Positions 17,485 through 28,842 of a stretch of 64,000 nt of DNA are shown here, one piece after another. A program made the position numbers and the translations under genes. Each line of letters begins with the position of its first letter. Position 1 is the stretch's first letter. The notes below the pieces were generated by a model. That model was not told the DNA's origin, ran no database searches, and worked only from the letters and a program-made list of their open reading frames with translations. The stretch comes from Stenotrophomonas panacihumi (GTDB lineage Bacteria > Pseudomonadota > Gammaproteobacteria > Xanthomonadales > Xanthomonadaceae): assembly GCF_001431645.1 (NCBI RefSeq), contig NZ_LLXU01000055.1, positions 1 through 64,000 on the forward strand, in the 5' to 3' direction.

Positions 17485-20400
17485 ATGAAAACTCAGTTGA
17501 ACAGGAAGTCCGGCGCGCGCGCTGCGCCGATCCGCCGGACAACGCTGGCGCTAGTCGTCTCCGCGGCGCTCTTCCAATCCGGGCCTGCCTCGGCCTTGTT
17601 GGCGATCACGCGGCAGGCCGTGGGCGGCACGACGTGCGAATCGAATGCCGACGACGGCGACGGGAGCTGGTTCATCGGCAACGATGGGCGCTGCCATCCC
17701 TCGGCGGGTACGGGTACGAGTGGCGTAGGCAATCCGGGAACCAACATCGTGATGTACTCCTCGAGCGGCGTGCCGCAGGGCGAGGACTCCATCGCGTTGG
17801 GGGGCTACCTGGACGTGTGGCAGCGCGCCACCTTCTGGGGTGGCGTGGACATGCAGAACACCGTGATCACCAACCTGGCGCGCGGTGCGGCCGATACCGA
17901 CGCGGTCAACGTGGGCCAGTTGCGGGTGGTGACCAATGCGCTGGGCGGCGGGGCGACGATCAATGCCGACGGCAGCGTGACCGGGCCGACGTATTCGGTG
18001 GGCGGCACCAACTACACGAACGTCGGCGCGGCGCTCGGCAGCTTGAATACCGCGGTGAACGGCGGCGGTGGCGTCAAGTATTTCCGCGTCAATTCCACCT
18101 ACCTCGACGCCAGCGCGCCGGGCCAGGACTCCGTGGCGATTGGCCCCGCCGCGGTGTCTTCGGGGCGCTACTCCGTGGCGATGGGCGGAAGCGCGCAGGC
18201 AGCGAGCGAAAGCGCCGTCGCGCTCGGTGACACCGCCATCGTATCCGCCACGGCGCCGAACGGGGTGGCGATCGGACTGGAAACGACAGCCGGCGCAGCC
18301 GGCGCGGTGGCCATGGGCAGTGGTGCCACGGCTGGCCAAGCCGGTGCCGTGGCACTTGGCGCGGGCGCGACAAGTGCCGCCGCCGTGGCGACGGCCGGCG
18401 TGACGATCGCCGATACCGCCTACACCTTCGCCGGCACCGCACCGGCCAGCACGGTCAGTATCGGCGCGGCGGGCAGCGAGCGAACGTTGACCAACCTGGC
18501 GGCCGGACGGCTGGCGACCACCAGCACCGACGCGGTCAATGGCAGCCAGCTCAATGCCACCAACCTGGAAGTGGGCGCGCTCGATGACCGTGTGGACGCC
18601 TTTGGCACGGGCGTGGCCAGCGCATTGGGCGGCGGCGCGGGGTACGACGCGACCACCGGTGCATTGACCGCGCCGAGCTACAGCGTGGGCGGAACCGCGG
18701 TGAACAACGTGGGCGCGGCGGTCACCAATCTGGATGGGCGCACCACCAGCAACACCACCGCGATCAGCAACCTGGGCGATGCGATCAACAGCGGCGCCAC
18801 CGGCCTGGTGCGTCAGGACGCCACCACCCGCCAACTGAGCGTCGGCGCGGCGACCGACGGCACGCGCGTGGATCTCACCGGTACCGCGGGCACCCGCGTA
18901 TTGGCGGGGGTCACGGCCGGCACGGTATCGGCCAGCAGCACCGAGGCGATCAACGGCAGCCAGCTGTTCGCGACCAACCAGACGGTGGGCACGGTCAGTA
19001 CGCAGGTCGCCGCGACGGACGACAAGGTCGACGCACTCGGCAGCGGTACGGCGACGGCCTTGGGCGGTGGTTCGGCGTACGACGCGGCCACAGGTGCATT
19101 GACCGCGCCGAGCTACAGCGTCGACGGCACCACGGTGAACAGCGTCGGCGCGGCGGTCAGCAACCTCGATGGACGCACCACCAGCAACACCACCGCGATC
19201 ACCAACCTGGGCGATGCGATCAACAGCGGCGCCACCGGCCTGGTGCGTCAGGACGCCACCACCCGCCAGCTGAGCGTCGGCGCGGCGACCGACGGCACGC
19301 GCGTGGATCTCACCGGGACCGCGGGCACCCGCGTACTGGCAGGGGTCACGGCCGGCACGGTGTCGGCGAGCAGCACCGAGGCGATCAATGGCAGCCAGCT
19401 GTTCGCGGGCAACAGCAGCATCGCCAGCGCGCTGGGCGGGGGCGCGACGGTGAATCCCGATGGCACCGTCGCCGCACCCACCTATCAAGTGGGCGGGAGC
19501 ACTTACACCAGCGTCGGCGGTGCGCTGGTGGGGCTGGACGCACGCATCGACACCGTGGTGGCCGGTGCGACGAAATATTTCCACGTTACTTCCAGCCTTG
19601 CCGATTCGGTCGCCAGCGGCGCCGACAGCGTGGCGGTCGGCCCGCTGGCCTCGGCCAGTGCCGCGGACACGATGGCGTTGGGGCGCGGCGCCACCGCCGG
19701 CCAAGCCGGTGCCGTGGCGCTGGGTGCGGCATCGGTGACGGCCGCGGCCGTGGCGACCACGGGTACCACGATCGCCGGCACCGCCTACACCTTCGCCGGC
19801 ACCACGCCGGCGAGCACGGTGAGTATCGGCGCGGTGGGCAGCGAGCGCACGCTGACTAACCTGGCGGCAGGGCGGCTGAGTACGACGAGCACCGATGCGA
19901 TCAACGGCAGCCAGTTGTTCGCCACCAACCAGGCAGTAGGCACGCTGGGTACCCAACTGGGCGCGGCGGACGACAAGGTGGATGCGCTGGGCGGCGCCGC
20001 GGCGACATCGCTCGGCGGCGGCTCCGCCTACAACCCGGCCACCGGCACGTTGACCGCGCCGAGCTACAGCGTCGGCGGTGGCACCGTGAACGACGTCGGC
20101 GCGGCAGTCACCAATCTGGATGCGCGCACCACCAGCAATACCACCGCGATCGGCAATCTCGACGATGCGATCAACAACGGCTCGATCGGGCTGGTGCGGC
20201 AGGACGCCACCACCCGACAGCTGAGCGTCGGCGCGGCGACCGACGGCACGCGGGTGGATCTCACCGGCACGGCCGGCAGCCGCGTGCTGGTCGGCCTGGG
20301 CGCGGGTACGGTGTCGGCGAGCAGTACCGAGGCGATCAACGGCAGCCAGCTGTTCGCCGGCAACAGCAGCATCGCCACCGCGCTGGGCGGTGGCGCGGCG

Positions 20401-22836
20401 ATCAATCCCGACGGCACCCTCGCCGCGCCCACCTACCAGGTAGGCGGCACCCTTTACCGCAGTGTCGGGGATGCCGTCGGCGGCATCGATACCGTCCTCG
20501 GCGCGATCACCGGCGGCGCGGGCGTCAAGTATTTCCGCGTCAATTCCACCGCTGCCGACGCCGCGGCCACGGGCGCGAACAGCGTGGCCGGCGGTCCAGA
20601 GGCCAAGGCGGAAGGCGTTTCATCCACCGCGCTCGGCCAAGGGGCCGCGGCGCTGTCCAACGACACGGTGGCCGTGGGCCACGGCGCGGTGGCGGGCGTG
20701 CCCGGCGGGAATTCGGGCGAAACGGCGGTCGGCGCCAATGCGCAGGCCACCGCGGACAACGCCGCCGCATTCGGCGCCGGCGCGACGGCTTCGCAGATTG
20801 GCGCGGTGGCACTGGGCGCCGGCTCGCAGACCACCGCCGCGGTGGCGACGCCCAGTGGCGTCGTGGCGGGCACCGTGTACGCGTATGCGGGCGCCACGCC
20901 AGCCAGCACGGTGAGCTTGGGGGCGGTGGGCGCGGAGCGCACGCTGACGAACGTGGCGGCGGGCCGGGTCTCGGCGAGCAGTACCGATGCGATCAATGGC
21001 AGCCAGCTGTTCGCCACCCATCAGGCGGTGGAAGCCACCGCCGCGCAGGCCGGCGCGGTGGGCGGCAAGGTCGATGCGCTGGGCGGCGCGGTGGCGCAGG
21101 GGCTCGGAGGCGGCGCCATCTACGATGCCGCCACGGGGGGCATGAGCGCGCCGACTTACCATGTCAACGGCACCGATTACGACAACGTAGGCGATGCGCT
21201 GAGCCACCTTGCCCTGGCCGGCGTGCAGCCGTTCTACTTCCATGCCAACTCCCTGCGGGACGATTCGCAGGCGCAGGGAGAAGACAGCATCGCCATTGGC
21301 CCGGAGGCCTACGCGGAGGGGACTGGCGCCGTGGCGCTGGGACTTGGCGCGAATGCCTTGCAGGACGGTTCTGTCGCCTTGGGCAGCGGCGCGGTGACCG
21401 AGGTGGCGGTGGGTACAGCCAGCACCACGATCGCCGGCACCGCCTACACCTTCGCCGGTGCGACGCCGGCCAGCACCGTGAGCATCGGCGCGGCCGGCAG
21501 CGAGCGGACGCTGACCAACGTGGCGGCCGGCCGCATCGGCGCAAGCAGTACCGACGCCATCAACGGCAGCCAGCTGTATGCGACCAACCAGAGCGTCGAC
21601 AGCCTGGCCAGCGTGGTCGGGGCGATCAGCACGGGCGCGGGCATCAAGTATTTCCGCGCCAATTCGACCGGCGCCGATGCCAGTGCGACCGGCACCGACA
21701 GCGTGGCGGTCGGCCCCACCGCCACTGCCAGCGCAAGCAACAGCGTGGCCCTGGGCAGTGCCGCGAGTGCTTCGCACGACAACAGCATCGCGCTGGGCGC
21801 CGGCTCGCAGACCACCACCGGCGCGCAATCGGGTTACGACGGCGCATATGTGGGAAGCAGCCAGTCCGTCGGCGAGTTGGCGCTGGGCGGCCGCACCGTC
21901 AGCGGCGTGGCGGCGGGCAGCCTGGGGACCGACGCGGTCAATGTGTCCCAGCTCACCGCCGGCGTGAACAGCGCCATCGAGGTCGCCAACGCCTACACCG
22001 AGACGCGGCTGAGCCAGATCGTCGTCCAGCCGGGCGGCGACTCGGCCATGTTCCGCGTGGCGGCGCCGACCACGCGCGCGGCGACCGTGGCCGGCACCGA
22101 TGCCGTGGCCGGTGGCTCTGGCGCGATCGCCACGGGCGCGCAGAGCGTGGCGCTGGGCAATGACGCTGCGGCCTCCGGCGCTGCCAGCATGGCACTGGGC
22201 CACAACGCGCAGGCCAATGGCGACAACAGTGTCGCGATAGGCGCCGGCTCGGTGGCCAGCGTGGCCAACACGGTGTCGGTGGGCAGCGCCGGCAACGAAC
22301 GCACGGTCAGCAACGTGGCGGCGGGCGTGCAGGCGACCGATGCGGTCAACGTGAGCCAGTTGCGGCAGACGCAGGCGGGCACGGCGCAGTACGACACCAC
22401 GGCCGCGGGCGGCACCGACTATGCCAGCCTGAGCCTGGGCGGGCCGGGTGGTGCCACCACCACGCGCGTCCACAACGTCTCGGCGGGCGTGGCGCCCACC
22501 GATGCGGTGAACGTGCAGCAGCTCGAAGGCGGATTGGCGCAGGCACGCCAGTACACGGACCAGCGGCTGCAGGCGATCAACGGCGACATGTGGACCATGC
22601 GTCGCGAGATGCGCGGCGGTACCGCTTCGGCGATGGCGATGGCGGGCATGCCGCAGGCCTCGGAGGCCGGCCGCAACATGGTGGCGGTGGGCGTCGGCGG
22701 CTTCCAGGGCGAGGTGGGCATGGCCGTGGGCATGTCGCGCGTGAGCGAATCGGGCCGTTACCTGATGCAGGCGCAGATGAGCGGCAACACCACGCGCGAC
22801 TTCGGCTTCTCGGTCGGTGCCGGGTTGCAGTGGTGA
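17485..22836 (+). CDS. Trimeric autotransporter adhesin (YadA-like)
   Basis: Very large surface adhesin of the type Vc secretion family, about 1783 residues. It has a signal peptide (MKTQLNRKSG..., cleavage near GPASA). A head and stalk follow, built from YadA-like SVALGxxA/SVAIGxxA repeats, neck motifs (TDAVNGSQL, NVSQL) and repeated stalk blocks. A short coiled coil (ARQYTDQRLQAI) leads into the C-terminal YadA anchor, which ends in GAGLQW with the aromatic terminus used for outer-membrane insertion. Near-identical internal blocks suggest expansion by recombination. An earlier in-frame GTG lies at 17443, but 17485 gives a proper signal peptide; the ribosome-binding site is weak for both. 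The target is unknown. A strong hairpin follows the stop. Confidence 0.93.
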   Translation: MKTQLNRKSGARAAPIRRTTLALVVSAALFQSGPASALLAITRQAVGGTTCESNADDGDGSWFIGNDGRCHPSAGTGTSGVGNPGTNIVMYSSSGVPQGEDSIALGGYLDVWQRATFWGGVDMQNTVITNLARGAADTDAVNVGQLRVVTNALGGGATINADGSVTGPTYSVGGTNYTNVGAALGSLNTAVNGGGGVKYFRVNSTYLDASAPGQDSVAIGPAAVSSGRYSVAMGGSAQAASESAVALGDTAIVSATAPNGVAIGLETTAGAAGAVAMGSGATAGQAGAVALGAGATSAAAVATAGVTIADTAYTFAGTAPASTVSIGAAGSERTLTNLAAGRLATTSTDAVNGSQLNATNLEVGALDDRVDAFGTGVASALGGGAGYDATTGALTAPSYSVGGTAVNNVGAAVTNLDGRTTSNTTAISNLGDAINSGATGLVRQDATTRQLSVGAATDGTRVDLTGTAGTRVLAGVTAGTVSASSTEAINGSQLFATNQTVGTVSTQVAATDDKVDALGSGTATALGGGSAYDAATGALTAPSYSVDGTTVNSVGAAVSNLDGRTTSNTTAITNLGDAINSGATGLVRQDATTRQLSVGAATDGTRVDLTGTAGTRVLAGVTAGTVSASSTEAINGSQLFAGNSSIASALGGGATVNPDGTVAAPTYQVGGSTYTSVGGALVGLDARIDTVVAGATKYFHVTSSLADSVASGADSVAVGPLASASAADTMALGRGATAGQAGAVALGAASVTAAAVATTGTTIAGTAYTFAGTTPASTVSIGAVGSERTLTNLAAGRLSTTSTDAINGSQLFATNQAVGTLGTQLGAADDKVDALGGAAATSLGGGSAYNPATGTLTAPSYSVGGGTVNDVGAAVTNLDARTTSNTTAIGNLDDAINNGSIGLVRQDATTRQLSVGAATDGTRVDLTGTAGSRVLVGLGAGTVSASSTEAINGSQLFAGNSSIATALGGGAAINPDGTLAAPTYQVGGTLYRSVGDAVGGIDTVLGAITGGAGVKYFRVNSTAADAAATGANSVAGGPEAKAEGVSSTALGQGAAALSNDTVAVGHGAVAGVPGGNSGETAVGANAQATADNAAAFGAGATASQIGAVALGAGSQTTAAVATPSGVVAGTVYAYAGATPASTVSLGAVGAERTLTNVAAGRVSASSTDAINGSQLFATHQAVEATAAQAGAVGGKVDALGGAVAQGLGGGAIYDAATGGMSAPTYHVNGTDYDNVGDALSHLALAGVQPFYFHANSLRDDSQAQGEDSIAIGPEAYAEGTGAVALGLGANALQDGSVALGSGAVTEVAVGTASTTIAGTAYTFAGATPASTVSIGAAGSERTLTNVAAGRIGASSTDAINGSQLYATNQSVDSLASVVGAISTGAGIKYFRANSTGADASATGTDSVAVGPTATASASNSVALGSAASASHDNSIALGAGSQTTTGAQSGYDGAYVGSSQSVGELALGGRTVSGVAAGSLGTDAVNVSQLTAGVNSAIEVANAYTETRLSQIVVQPGGDSAMFRVAAPTTRAATVAGTDAVAGGSGAIATGAQSVALGNDAAASGAASMALGHNAQANGDNSVAIGAGSVASVANTVSVGSAGNERTVSNVAAGVQATDAVNVSQLRQTQAGTAQYDTTAAGGTDYASLSLGGPGGATTTRVHNVSAGVAPTDAVNVQQLEGGLAQARQYTDQRLQAINGDMWTMRREMRGGTASAMAMAGMPQASEAGRNMVAVGVGGFQGEVGMAVGMSRVSESGRYLMQAQMSGNTTRDFGFSVGAGLQW
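18660..19400 (+). repeat. 435-bp tandem repeat inside the adhesin gene
   Basis: The sequence GCATTGACCGCGCCGAGCTA recurs exactly 435 bp apart (18661 and 19096), a 145-codon unit. The following sequence, including the block encoding ATTRQLSVGAATDGTRVDLT, is almost identical between the two copies. A third, more divergent copy aligns from about 20050. Near-identity at DNA level in adjacent copies favours slippage or recombination and could mislead short-read assembly. Confidence 0.8.
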
Positions 22837-22845
22837 GCGCATGTG

Positions 22846-22872
22846 GGACAGGGCCGGAGGCCGGCCCTGTCC
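22846..22872. terminator. Perfect 12-bp-stem hairpin between convergent adhesin and peptide operon
   Basis: GGACAGGGCCGG (22846-22857) and its exact complement CCGGCCCTGTCC (22861-22872) flank a 3-base loop. It lies 10 bp after the adhesin stop and 2 bp from the end of the opposite-strand small membrane gene. No T tract follows on either strand, but stability and position suggest a two-way terminator or 3'-end protecting hairpin. Confidence 0.65.
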
Positions 22873-22874
22873 AG

Positions 22875-23051
22875 TTACTCCCGTTGCCTGCGTCTCCAAC
22901 AGGCATCGGCCCATCGCAGCACGCCGAGGATGATGCCTGTCAGGACGACGAGTGCCGCGATGAACCACGGCTTCGGCAGGCGATCCTGGAGGGGAATCGA
23001 GGCTGCGCAGAGCATCACCACATGGAGCAGCGCTCTCAGCCACTGGGGCAT
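22875..23051 (-). CDS. Putative bacteriocin immunity-like membrane protein (58 aa)
   Basis: Small gene, easily missed. The product starts MPQWLRALLHVVMLCAASIP, has two hydrophobic helices (about residues 3-20 and 29-47) separated by a short polar turn with prolines (LQDRLPKP), and ends in a basic tail (WRRRQRE). It begins 10 bp after the stop of the double-glycine peptide gene on the same strand. Tiny two-helix membrane proteins encoded directly after class II bacteriocins are commonly immunity proteins; that role here is inferred from size, topology and position only. The ribosome-binding site is weak, so translation may be coupled to the upstream gene. Confidence 0.6.
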   Translation of the reverse strand: MPQWLRALLHVVMLCAASIPLQDRLPKPWFIAALVVLTGIILGVLRWADACWRRRQRE

Positions 23052-23061
23052 GGCAGCGAAC

Positions 23062-23313
23062 TCAGCGGGTATAGAGGTGAATCAGCCATGCCCGGAGCCC
23101 CGCCGGACTTCCGCCGAAGGGCCCGTACCAGGTTCCTCCGATCGCCATGTTGTTCGCGGCCAGGGCACCGCCCGCGCAGCCCACGAGTCCCCCCGGTATT
23201 CCGCCGATGGCCGTGCCTATCGCGCCGCCTACGGCGCAGCCGATGGTTTCGCGAGATACGCCGTTGAACGCGCCGCCGACATGCGCGACTTCGCTTTTGG
23301 ACAACATCCTCAT
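23062..23313 (-). CDS. Double-glycine-leader bacteriocin-like peptide (83 aa)
   Basis: The precursor begins MRMLSKSEVAHVGG, a match to the leader pattern of class II bacteriocins and microcins processed by C39-peptidase ABC exporters (hydrophobic, Glu-Val, hydrophobic, Gly-Gly). Cleavage after Gly14 would leave a 69-residue core. The core has a long glycine-zipper stretch with GxxxG spacing (GCAVGGAIGTAIGGIPGG), two cysteines (one in GCAVGG, one in LVGCAGG) that could form a disulfide, and an aromatic/basic C-terminus. A strong Shine-Dalgarno (GAGGAAGG) lies seven bases before the ATG, which is why I chose this start over longer frames. It is followed by a two-helix immunity-like gene. No exporter gene is present in the window. 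A generic glycine-zipper membrane protein is the main alternative. Confidence 0.72.
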   Translation of the reverse strand: MRMLSKSEVAHVGGAFNGVSRETIGCAVGGAIGTAIGGIPGGLVGCAGGALAANNMAIGGTWYGPFGGSPAGLRAWLIHLYTR

Positions 23314-23327
23314 GATTTGCCTTCCTC

Positions 23328-23354
23328 GGTTGGCCAGCACGTTGCTGGCCAACC
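23328..23354. promoter_or_regulatory. Perfect 12-bp-stem hairpin abutting the peptide gene ribosome-binding site
   Basis: GGTTGGCCAGCA (23328-23339) and TGCTGGCCAACC (23343-23354) pair perfectly around a 3-base loop. On the transcript (minus strand) the hairpin ends one base before the GAGGAAGG ribosome-binding site of the bacteriocin-like gene. It could be a 5' stabiliser, a barrier to read-through from hutU, or a repressor-binding palindrome. No T tract follows. Confidence 0.6.
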
Positions 23355-23484
23355 AAGGGAAACAATTCGGGACGGTGCCTGCCATGCGAAGTTTCAATGC
23401 CGATGCGATGTTGTCAGCCTCGCTGGCATTGGCAGGGTGTAGCGGAAATGTTCGTACACGCTGGCGCGTGTCCGGCCTGAAGGG

Positions 23485-25148
<1,664 letters not shown>

Positions 25149-25152
<4 letters not shown>

Positions 25153-26006
25153 GCGCAATGCCTCGAAGAAGAAGGGAAGTCGGTGCCTTGGACGAACGCC
25201 ATGCATGCACGCAGCACCTGGCACAGCACGGCACGCAGCGGCACCGCGCGCTCGGGCAACCAGGGCGAGGGCCAGTTGCCGGCGGTCACGGTGTCCGGCT
25301 CCTGCATGTAGCCGCGGCAGGCCAGTTCCATCTGGATCGCGTGCACGCCGTCGGCCGGCGCGCCGTAGTGGCGGGTGATCCAGCCGCCCTTGAAGCGGCC
25401 GTTGCGCACGTGGCCCATGCCGCTGGCGGCGCACAGGGCTTCCACCGCGTCGGTGAGCGCCGGATCGCAGCTGGCATCCAGGTTAGTGCCGATGTTGAAC
25501 TGCGGCAGCTGGCCCTCGAACAGGTGCGGGATATGCGAGCGGATCGAATGCGCGTCATACACCACCACGCGCGGATGGATCGCGCGCAGCCGGTCGATCT
25601 CGGCGCGCAGCGTGGCGTGGTACGGGTCGAACCACTTCTCGCGGCGTCCTGCGATTTCCGCTTCGTCCGGTGCCTGGCCCTCGTGGTAGAGCGGCTCGTT
25701 GTCGAAGGTGGTCAGCGGGCACAGGCCGGTGGTGTTCTGGCCCGGATACAGCGATACGCCGCTGGGATCGCGGTTGACGTCGATCACCGAGCGCGAGATC
25801 GAGGTGCGCACGGTAGTGGCGCCCAGCGCTTCGGCGGCGAAGTCATACAGGTGGTGCACCCACCAGTCGGTATCACGCTGCGCCAGCCACGGGGTGGCAT
25901 AGCGCTCGGTGAGTTCGGGCGGGAAATCGCTGCCGGTGTGCGGGAAGCTGATCAGCAGCGGCGCCTCGCCGCGGTGCACGGTCAACCAGTCGGGCAGGGC
26001 GTTCAT
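25149..26006 (-). CDS. hutG: N-formylglutamate deformylase
   Basis: Final step of the five-step histidine pathway: N-formylglutamate to glutamate and formate. 285-residue member of the N-formylglutamate amidohydrolase family, with [16 protein letters not shown] near the N-terminus (metal His in PHTG), [24 protein letters not shown] and [14 protein letters not shown]. It pairs with HutF, which makes its substrate, rather than with a formiminoglutamase. Start is the ATG for MNALPDWL, 19 bp after hutH. It overlaps hutU. Confidence 0.95.
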
Positions 26007-26025
26007 CGCGGGCTCCTCGTGCGAC

Positions 26026-27564
26026 TCATTCGCCGCAGGCATCCGGCAGGGCGACGCCGGCGGCGTCGGACAGCGCGCCCGAGCGCACCAGCGCGGTGGC
26101 GGCCAGCATGTCCGGGTGGAAATGGCGGTCTTCCTGCAGCATCGGCACCTGCGCGCGCAGCAGCGCACGCGCCGCCTCCAGCGCGTCGCTGGAGCGCAGC
26201 GGGGCGTGGAAATCGCAGCCCTGCGCGGCGGCCAGCAATTCGATGCCCACCACGTGCGCGGCATTGCCGGCCATGTCGAGCAGGCGGCGCGCGCCGTGCG
26301 CGGCCATCGACACGTGGTCTTCCTGGTTGGCCGAGGTCGGGATCGAATCGACGCTGGCCGGGTAGGCGCGCTGCTTGTTCTCCGAGACCAGCGCCGCGGC
26401 GGTGACCTGCGGAATCATGAAGCCGGAGTTGAGGCCGGGCTTCGGCGTGAGGAACGCCGGCAGGCCCGACAGCGCCGGGTCCACCAGCATCGCGGTGCGG
26501 CGCTCGCTGATCGAGCCGATCTCGCACACCGCCAACGCGAGCATGTCGGCGGCGAAGGCCACCGGCTCGGCGTGGAAATTGCCACCGCTCAGCGCCTCGC
26601 CGGTTTCGACGAACACCAGCGGGTTGTCGGAGACGCCGTTGGCCTCGGTTTCCAGCGTGGCGGCGGCCTGGCGCATCACGTCCAGCGCGGCGCCCATCAC
26701 CTGCGGCTGGCAGCGCAGGCAGTACGGATCCTGCACGCGCACATCGCCCAGGCGGTGCGATTCACGGATCGCCGAGCCGGTCATCAGCGTGCGCAGCGCC
26801 TGCGCGGTGGCGATCTGCCCGGGCTGGCGGCGCAGCGCGTGGATGCGCGGGTCGAACGGGGTATCGGAACCCTTGGCCGCTTCCACCGAGAGCGCGCCAG
26901 CCACCAGCGCGGCGGAGAACACGGTCTGGATCTCGAACAGGCCGGCCAGCGCGTAGGCGGTCGAATACTGCGTGCCGTTGAGCAGCGCCAGGCCTTCCTT
27001 GGCGCCGAGCACGATCGGCTGCAGGCCGGCGCGCGCCAGCGCCTCGGCGGCGGGCAGGCGTTCATCGCCAACGAAGGCTTCGCCCACCCCGATCATTACC
27101 GCCGCCATGTGCGACAGCGGCGCCAGGTCGCCCGAAGCGCCGACCGACCCCTGGCACGGCACCACCGGAATGACGTCGTGCACCAGCAGCGCTTCCAGCA
27201 GCGCCAGCGTGGCCGGCTGGATGCCCGAGGCGCCTTGCGCCAGGCTGGTGAGCTTGAGCGCGAGCATCAGCCGCACCACGGCGCGCGGCATCGGCTCGCC
27301 GACGCCGGCGGCATGCGAGAGCACGATGTTGCGCTGGAGCTGGGCCAGGTCGGCATCGGCGATGCGCAAGCTGGCAAGCTTGCCGAAGCCGGTGTTGATG
27401 CCATAGACCGGCTCGCCACGCGCGACGATCTTGGCGACCGCATCCGCACTGCGTTCCACCGCGGCCAGCGCGGCGGGGTCCAGGCGCACGGCGGCGCCGC
27501 GGTAGAGGTCGCGCCACTGCGCGAGGCTGACCGCGCCGGGGCGCAGCACGATGGGGGAACTCAT
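26026..27564 (-). CDS. hutH: Histidine ammonia-lyase
   Basis: First step of histidine degradation, giving urocanate and ammonia. The 512-residue protein has the MIO-forming Ala-Ser-Gly triad at residues 143-145 ([14 protein letters not shown]) and the N-terminal [10 protein letters not shown] block with the active-site tyrosine. Length and motifs are complete. Its ATG overlaps the hutI stop by four bases, so hutI-hutH are translationally coupled. Confidence 0.97.
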   Translation of the reverse strand: MSSPIVLRPGAVSLAQWRDLYRGAAVRLDPAALAAVERSADAVAKIVARGEPVYGINTGFGKLASLRIADADLAQLQRNIVLSHAAGVGEPMPRAVVRLMLALKLTSLAQGASGIQPATLALLEALLVHDVIPVVPCQGSVGASGDLAPLSHMAAVMIGVGEAFVGDERLPAAEALARAGLQPIVLGAKEGLALLNGTQYSTAYALAGLFEIQTVFSAALVAGALSVEAAKGSDTPFDPRIHALRRQPGQIATAQALRTLMTGSAIRESHRLGDVRVQDPYCLRCQPQVMGAALDVMRQAAATLETEANGVSDNPLVFVETGEALSGGNFHAEPVAFAADMLALAVCEIGSISERRTAMLVDPALSGLPAFLTPKPGLNSGFMIPQVTAAALVSENKQRAYPASVDSIPTSANQEDHVSMAAHGARRLLDMAGNAAHVVGIELLAAAQGCDFHAPLRSSDALEAARALLRAQVPMLQEDRHFHPDMLAATALVRSGALSDAAGVALPDACGE

Positions 27565-28781
27565 GAATCTCTCCGGGAAACGGTGGTGCGCCCGCGCCAG
27601 ACGCGCGCGTGCAGCGGGTTGAAGCCCATGCGGTAAACGAGGTCGGCGGGTGCGTCGATGTCCCAGATCGCCAGGTCGCAGTCGAAGCCATCGCGCAGCT
27701 GGCCCAGGCGCTCACCCCGGCCCAGCGCACGCGCGGCCTGCCGGGTGAAGCCGGCGATGCATTCGTCCACGGTCATGCGGAACAGCGTGGCGGCCATGTT
27801 CATCGCCAGCAGCGGGCTGGTGAGTGGCGAGGTGCCGGGGTTGCAGTCGGTGGCCAGGGCCAGCGGCACGCCGGCGGCGCGCAGCGCGTCGATCGGCGGG
27901 ACGAGGGTGTCGCGGGTGAAATAGAACGCGCCGGGCAGCAGCACGGCGACGGTGCCGGCGGCGGCCATCGCGGCCACGCCGTCGGCGTCGAGGTGTTCGA
28001 TGTGGTCGGCCGACAACGCGCCGTGGCGCGCGGCCAGCGCCGCGCCGTGCTGGTTGCTCAGCTGCTCGGCGTGGATCTTGATTGCCAGCCCGTGCGCACG
28101 CGCCGCCTCGAACACCTGCGCGGCCTGCGCGGGCGAGAAGGCGATGCTTTCGCAGAACACGTCCACCGCTTCGGCCAGCCCTTCGGCGGCGATGGCGGGA
28201 ATCATGGTGTCGCACACCGCATCGACGTAGGCCTGCTTCTCCACGCCCGGCGGCACCGCATGCGCGCCCAGGAAAGTGGGCGCCACTTCGACGGCGCGCA
28301 GTTCGGCCAGGCGGCGGGCCACGCGCAGCTGGCGGCTCTCGTCTTCGAGCGTGAGGCCGTAGCCGGATTTGATCTCGATCGTGGTCACGCCTTCGGCGAG
28401 CATCGCGTCCAGGCGCGGCAGCGAGGTGGCGATGAGCGCATCTTCATCCGCGGCGCGGGTGGCGCGCACGGTGGAGACGATGCCGCCGCCGGCCTGCGCG
28501 ATCTCCGCGTAGCTGGCGCCGCGCAGGCGCTGTTCGAATTCGTTGGCGCGGTTGCCGGCGTAGACCAGGTGGGTGTGGCAGTCGATCAGCCCGGGGGTGA
28601 TCCAGCGCCCGCCGCAGTCGATGCGTTCGGCGGCTTCGAAGGCCGGGGCGCCAGCGGCCGGGCCGGCATGCACGATGCGCCCGTCGCGGCAGGCGACCAC
28701 GCCCTCGCGCACGATGCCCAGGCCGTCGTCGCCGGCCAGCGTGGCGAGGTGGGCGTTGTGCCAGAGCGTGTCGCAATGCAT
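27561..28781 (-). CDS. hutI: Imidazolonepropionase
   Basis: Third step of histidine degradation: hydrolysis of imidazolonepropionate to formiminoglutamate. 406-residue amidohydrolase-superfamily enzyme with the metal-binding [16 protein letters not shown] near residue 70, [22 protein letters not shown] and [10 protein letters not shown]. First gene of the minus-strand hut operon, starting 25 bases from the HutC operator in the divergent region shared with hutF. Confidence 0.97.
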   Translation of the reverse strand: MHCDTLWHNAHLATLAGDDGLGIVREGVVACRDGRIVHAGPAAGAPAFEAAERIDCGGRWITPGLIDCHTHLVYAGNRANEFEQRLRGASYAEIAQAGGGIVSTVRATRAADEDALIATSLPRLDAMLAEGVTTIEIKSGYGLTLEDESRQLRVARRLAELRAVEVAPTFLGAHAVPPGVEKQAYVDAVCDTMIPAIAAEGLAEAVDVFCESIAFSPAQAAQVFEAARAHGLAIKIHAEQLSNQHGAALAARHGALSADHIEHLDADGVAAMAAAGTVAVLLPGAFYFTRDTLVPPIDALRAAGVPLALATDCNPGTSPLTSPLLAMNMAATLFRMTVDECIAGFTRQAARALGRGERLGQLRDGFDCDLAIWDIDAPADLVYRMGFNPLHARVWRGRTTVSRRDS

Positions 28782-28805
28782 GGTGTTCGCCGGGCTGACC
28801 TGATA

Positions 28806-28815
28806 TGTCTATACA
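28806..28815. promoter_or_regulatory. HutC operator between hutI and hutF
   Basis: TGTCTATACA fits the GTNTANAC consensus known for HutC-subfamily GntR regulators. It lies in the 61-bp gap between the divergent hutI and hutF starts and overlaps -10-like sequences (TATACA/TACAAT on the plus strand). A single HutC dimer here could repress both operons. The regulator gene hutC is two genes downstream. Confidence 0.75.
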
Positions 28816-28842
28816 ATAGAAGCCGGCGAAGGAGGGTGTCCA

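Noticed and set aside
17551-19956. Long open frame antisense to the adhesin (about 800 codons), and a similar one at 20620-23043
   Set aside because: Both arise from the third-position GC bias and repeats of the adhesin gene. The translations are rich in Arg, Gly, His and Ala with no domain, start signal or ribosome-binding site.
23036-23365. Alternative open frame overlapping the bacteriocin-like gene (starts MFPLVGQQRAGQPRK)
   Set aside because: Arg-rich out-of-frame translation without a ribosome-binding site; the overlapping frame has a strong ribosome-binding site and a coherent leader and glycine-zipper core.
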